Notes under the pieces: model-generated
What the model was told of the DNA's origin: nothing
Database searches by the model: none
The model's input: the letters and a program-made list of their open reading frames with translations, nothing else
Part shown: in pieces, positions 54,185 through 57,225 of the stretch
Position numbering within the stretch: position 1 is the stretch's first letter
Layout of the letters: the number at the start of each line of letters is the position of its first letter
From: Bradyrhizobium sp.
Lineage (GTDB): Bacteria > Pseudomonadota > Alphaproteobacteria > Rhizobiales > Xanthobacteraceae
Length of the DNA stretch: 57,225 bases
Direction of reading: 5' to 3'
Assembly (NCBI RefSeq): GCF_030646015.1
Contig: NZ_JAUSLT010000045.1
Location: 1 to 57,225, forward strand
Program-made: the position numbers and the translations under genes

Positions 54185-54859
54185 ATGGGTACCAGCATCA
54201 CGTTCAAGCGCCCGGACGGCAAGGATGCCGGCGGCTATCTCGCCAACGCCGCGCGCGGCAATGCGCCGGGCGTGGTGGTGATCCAGGAATGGTGGGGGCT
54301 TTCCGATCAGATCAAGGGGCTGTGCGACCGCTTCGCGGTGGCGGGCTTCGATGCGCTGGCGCCCGATCTCTACAAGGGCACGGTGGTGCCGTATCACGAC
54401 ACCGACGCCGCCAACGCGCAGATGAACTCACTGGATTTCATGGATGCGACCACCCAGACCGTGCGCGGCGCCGCGCAATATCTGGCCAGGAACGGCGCCA
54501 AGGTCGGCCTGACCGGCTTCTGCCTCGGAGGTGCGGTGACCATCATCGGCGCCACCAAAATTCCCGAACTCGCCGCCGGGGTGGTGTTCTATGGCATCCC
54601 GCCGGAGGCGGCGGCAAAGCCCGCGGACGTGAAAATTCCGCTGCAGGCGCATTTTGCCAACAAGGACGACTGGTGCACGCCGGCGCTGGTCGATGGCTTC
54701 GAGAAAGCGATGAAGGCCGCCGGCAAGTCGCTCGAACTGTTCCGCTATGACGCCGAGCACGCCTTCGTCAACGAGCAGCGCCAGTCGGTGCATGACCGCA
54801 AGGCCGCCGAGCTGGCCTGGGGCCGGGCGACGGAATTCTTCAAGAAGCATCTCGGCTGA
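54185..54859 (+). CDS. dienelactone hydrolase family protein
   Basis: The 224-residue alpha/beta hydrolase has the dienelactone-hydrolase triad: Cys in LTGFCLGGAVTI (about residue 117), Asp in FANKDDWCTPALVD (about 160) and His in YDAEHAFVNEQR (about 196). The N-terminal PGVVVIQEWWGLSDQIKGLC is typical of the family. A GGAGGAA ribosome-binding site precedes the ATG at 54185. It would open a lactone or a related ester; a role in aromatic degradation fits the oxygenase gene further on. It is followed by an epimerase gene after one base. Confidence 0.92.
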   Translation: MGTSITFKRPDGKDAGGYLANAARGNAPGVVVIQEWWGLSDQIKGLCDRFAVAGFDALAPDLYKGTVVPYHDTDAANAQMNSLDFMDATTQTVRGAAQYLARNGAKVGLTGFCLGGAVTIIGATKIPELAAGVVFYGIPPEAAAKPADVKIPLQAHFANKDDWCTPALVDGFEKAMKAAGKSLELFRYDAEHAFVNEQRQSVHDRKAAELAWGRATEFFKKHLG

Positions 54860-54860
54860 G

Positions 54861-55760
54861 ATGAAGATCTTTTGCACGGGCGCGTCGGGCTATATCGGCG
54901 GATCGGTGGCGGCTCATCTCATCGCGGCCGGACATCAGGTGACCGGCCTGGTTCGCTCGCAGGACAAGGCCGACGCGGTTCGCGCGCGCGGCATCGAGCC
55001 GGTGCTGGGAACGCTGGATGACGCAACGGTTCTTTCGCAAGCAGCGAAAGCCGCCGATGTCGTCGTCAATGCCGCCAGCGCTGACCACAAGGGCGCGGTC
55101 GTGGCCTTGCTGGATGCGCTGGCCGGAAGCGGCAAGCCGTTCATCCATACCTCGGGGTCGAGCATCGTCGGCACGCCCGCCCGCGGCGAACGCTCCGATG
55201 CGGTGTTCGATGAAGACACGCCGTTCACGCCATCATCAGCGCGCGCGGCGCGGGTCGCCCTGAACGAATTCATCCTGTCGTATCGCGACAAGGGCTGCCG
55301 TCCCGTCATCATCTGCCCGAGCCTGATCTATGGAGCAGGCCATGGCGACAAGGCGGACAGCGTGCAGGTACCCTATCTGATCAAGCTCGCCAGAAAGCGC
55401 GGCAATGCCGCGCACGCCGGGCCCGGCGAAAACATCTGGTCGGACGTCCATATCGACGATCTCGTGACGCTCTATGCGCTCGCGATCGAGAAGGCCCCGG
55501 CCGGATCGTTCTATTTCGCCGAGAACGGCGAGCATTCGATGCGTGAACTCTGCGATGCCATCAACCGCATGCTGGGCTTTTCGGGCCCGCCGGCCGCGAT
55601 CTCGATGGCGGAGGCCGCCGCCGAATGGGGCGAGGGTGCCGCCGAAAACACCATGGCATCGAACAGCCGGGTCCGCGCCAAACGGGCGCGGCAGCTCGGC
55701 TGGACGCCAACGGCGCGCGGCGTGATCGAGGAGATCGAGCGGGGGTGTTATCGCGAGTAG
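54861..55760 (+). CDS. NAD-dependent epimerase/dehydratase family protein
   Basis: The 299-residue extended short-chain dehydrogenase has a Rossmann GASGYIGGSVAAHL at the N-terminus (residues 7-20). The usual YxxxK is not obvious: the region shows TSGSSIVGTPARGERSD and an ALNEFIL helix, so the family member is of the atypical type. A C-terminal VHIDDLVTLYALAIEKAPAG segment fits the family. It starts 1 bp after the hydrolase stop, so they are co-transcribed. The substrate is unknown. Confidence 0.85.
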   Translation: MKIFCTGASGYIGGSVAAHLIAAGHQVTGLVRSQDKADAVRARGIEPVLGTLDDATVLSQAAKAADVVVNAASADHKGAVVALLDALAGSGKPFIHTSGSSIVGTPARGERSDAVFDEDTPFTPSSARAARVALNEFILSYRDKGCRPVIICPSLIYGAGHGDKADSVQVPYLIKLARKRGNAAHAGPGENIWSDVHIDDLVTLYALAIEKAPAGSFYFAENGEHSMRELCDAINRMLGFSGPPAAISMAEAAAEWGEGAAENTMASNSRVRAKRARQLGWTPTARGVIEEIERGCYRE

Positions 55761-55765
55761 CTCGC

Positions 55766-55888
55766 CGTCGTCCCTGCGAACGCAGGGACCCATACACCGC
55801 GGCCGTTATATTGGAGCGAACTGGTAGAGATCTTCCCTGGGCAACAACACCCTGTGGTTATGGGTCCCCGCGTTCGCGGGGACGACAG
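55766..55888. repeat. palindromic repeat (GTCGTCCCTGCGAACGCAGG family)
   Basis: GTCGTCCCTGCGAACGCAGG and CCGCGTTCGCGGGGACGAC form the two arms. It fills the gap between the epimerase and the convergent dioxygenase-like gene. Confidence 0.88.
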
Positions 55889-55906
55889 GTGTGTGGAAAG
55901 TGCCGT

Positions 55907-56902
55907 CTATTCCTTCACCCCATCCCACCAGGCACACGTCCCCGACATCAGCTTGTAATTGCCTTCCATCACCTGCACCGGTGCGCGCCGCCCTTCGGCT
56001 GCGGCGCGCATCCGCATTTCGCGCGCCACCTCGCGGTCTTCAGGCGGCAGCCAGACGCGCTCATGACCCCACAGGCTCGGGCCGTCGAACATCTCGACCG
56101 GCTGCCAGTTGGCGGTATCGATCTCGCGGCCGCCCCAGCCGCATTCGATCATGAAGGAGGACGGCGATTTGCAGTAGAAGGAGGTCATGAAATCATTGGT
56201 ATGGCGGCCGAGCGTGACGCTGATGCGATCCTCCTGCGTCAGGGCGACGTCGTAGGCCTGCCCGACATCGTCGAGCGAGAACAGCTCCACCATCAGATGA
56301 TGCATGCCGCTCTTGCCGGTCTCGATCATCGCGAGGCTGTGGTGGCGCGCGTTGACGTGGAAGAAATAGGCGCGGAACGGCTTTTCGATATAGTCGCTGA
56401 GCCCGAAGCCGAGCAGGTCGACATAGAACGCCATCATCGGGTCGATATTTTGTACCGTCAGTACCGCGTGGCCGAGGCCGAGCGGCCCGGTGCGGAAGCC
56501 GGAGATCGAGCGGCCGGGCCTGAACGGCGTCTGGTCGATTTCGGCGCCGTAAAAGGCCTCCAGCCGATTGCCCTCCGGGTCGGCGAATGAAATCAGGCCA
56601 CCCACACGCCTTGCATCGGCCAGCGTCCGCGGTTCGGCCACAACCTCAATCCCGGCCTTTTCGAGCCGGGCGGCGAGGGCGTCCAGGTCGGCCGCATCCT
56701 TCACCTCCCAGCCGAAGAAACGCCCGCCGTCCGGCATCGCGCGGTCGATGACGATGCGTTGCTTGCGGTCGTCCATCCGGAACGCCAGCAGGGAATTGCC
56801 GCGCTCCACCGCCTGCAGGCCGACCAGGCCGGTGCCGAACTGCCGCCAGTCGTCCAGCGCTGTCGATCCGAATCCGGCATATCCCAGCGCCTGTATCGGC
56901 AT
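55907..56902 (-). CDS. extradiol ring-cleavage dioxygenase-like VOC protein (BphC-type)
   Basis: The 331-residue protein has two vicinal-oxygen-chelate repeats. The C-terminal half shows LGHAVLTVQNIDPMMAFYVD (first metal His), SGMHHLMVELFSLDDVGQAY (second His) and SFMIECGWGG (the Glu), as in type I extradiol dioxygenases; the N-terminal half has GYAGFGSTALDDWRQFGTGL. A GGAGG ribosome-binding site precedes the ATG at 56902. It would cleave a catechol-type ring meta to the hydroxyls. Its neighbour, a dienelactone hydrolase, fits aromatic breakdown. Confidence 0.87.
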   Translation of the reverse strand: MPIQALGYAGFGSTALDDWRQFGTGLVGLQAVERGNSLLAFRMDDRKQRIVIDRAMPDGGRFFGWEVKDAADLDALAARLEKAGIEVVAEPRTLADARRVGGLISFADPEGNRLEAFYGAEIDQTPFRPGRSISGFRTGPLGLGHAVLTVQNIDPMMAFYVDLLGFGLSDYIEKPFRAYFFHVNARHHSLAMIETGKSGMHHLMVELFSLDDVGQAYDVALTQEDRISVTLGRHTNDFMTSFYCKSPSSFMIECGWGGREIDTANWQPVEMFDGPSLWGHERVWLPPEDREVAREMRMRAAAEGRRAPVQVMEGNYKLMSGTCAWWDGVKE

Positions 56903-57000
56903 CGTCGCCTCCGTTTTTTTCAAGGACTTGCTCAAATCCTACGCATATTTTCGAAGACAGGCGAGAGACCTTGTCGGCGGTCCATCCGCCGGCACCGTGG

Positions 57001-57113
57001 GTCCCCTCTCCCGCTTGCTTGCGGGGGAGGGTTAGGGAGGGGGCCGCAACAGGCACCTTGCTTGCGATGGCCCCCTCTCCATCTCTCCCCCGCAAGCGAG
57101 AGCTTTGCATAAA
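57001..57113. repeat. palindromic repeat (CCCTCTCCCGCTTGC family)
   Basis: CCCCTCTCCCGCTTGCTTGC and GGGGGAGG at the left, and CCTCTCCATCTCTCCCCCGC on the right, form an imperfect inverted repeat near the window edge. The last 110 bases of the window hold no gene that I can support. Confidence 0.75.
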
Positions 57114-57225
57114 GGCGAATCTGCGATTCACTGGCGACCTAGCTGTGGAGAGGGCTGGGATGGCATATCGGCCGGTTGGGCAACCGAGTTTCGCGGATGC
57201 GCTAGCGTCGCGGCGAGGGACAGGG

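Overview
The window looks like a chromosomal segment of a Bradyrhizobium/Rhodopseudomonas-type alphaproteobacterium (Nitrobacteraceae). The signs are high GC, a fused cytochrome b/c1 gene (fbcH type) next to a Rieske gene, several families of long palindromic intergenic repeats of the kind common in Bradyrhizobium, FixK/FNR-type boxes, an EcfG-type promoter and a Zur box. I saw no tRNA, rRNA, CRISPR array or intact insertion sequence. The content is mostly chromosomal metabolism and stress physiology, with a few broken remnants.

Layout. 0.1-5.3 kb: an operon of an acyl-CoA/acetate ligase, 2-oxo acid dehydrogenase E1 alpha, E1 beta and lipoyl E2, ending in a free acyl carrier protein, with a palindromic FNR/FixK-type box in front. 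5.4-11.4 kb: a DUF2778 membrane-anchored protein, a three-subunit molybdenum hydroxylase and an enoyl-CoA hydratase. 11.4-20.1 kb: many small secreted or membrane proteins (one behind a GGAAC-N16-CGTT promoter, one behind a FixK box), a diguanylate cyclase, a broken MNT nucleotidyltransferase, a cysteine-rich secreted protein coupled to a DUF3617 protein, and a ketopantoate reductase-like enzyme. 20.3-23.8 kb: an ScfR/RamB-type regulator divergent from isocitrate lyase, with clustered TGACA motifs between them. 24-28.6 kb: membrane proteins of unknown role, a phosphoesterase, a Nudix protein, a glycosyltransferase and an acetyltransferase. 28.9-31.9 kb: a Zur-box-controlled DUF2946 / ZnuD-like TonB receptor pair. 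32-38.8 kb: a MoxR-DUF58-BatA/DUF4159-membrane protein operon. 39.1-41.9 kb: DUF1285, CoA pyrophosphatase, DUF6111 and CCA-adding enzyme. 42-47.4 kb: an oxygen/stress island with a cupin protein, a HisKA_2 kinase behind a FixK box, two Crp/Fnr regulators, a Spy-like chaperone behind two FixK-like boxes, CsbD and DUF3309. 47.8-51 kb: HAD hydrolase, hemF, queD-like, queE and trmL. 51.2-53.9 kb: the bc1 complex. 54-57 kb: dienelactone hydrolase, an NAD-dependent epimerase and an extradiol-dioxygenase-like protein.

The common thread is adaptation to low oxygen and stress. FixK/FNR-type boxes occur at five places (the acs-PDH-ACP operon, a small Lys-rich secreted protein, the orphan kinase, and two in front of the Spy-like gene). 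The least described parts are the oxo-acid dehydrogenase operon ending in an ACP and lacking a local E3, the 16-bp TGTC(C/G)GGTA... inverted repeats beside a Crp/Fnr gene, the cysteine-rich secreted protein with its overlapping DUF3617 partner, and a QueD homologue without the usual catalytic cysteine. All functions are read from sequence and recalled family features; no database search was run.
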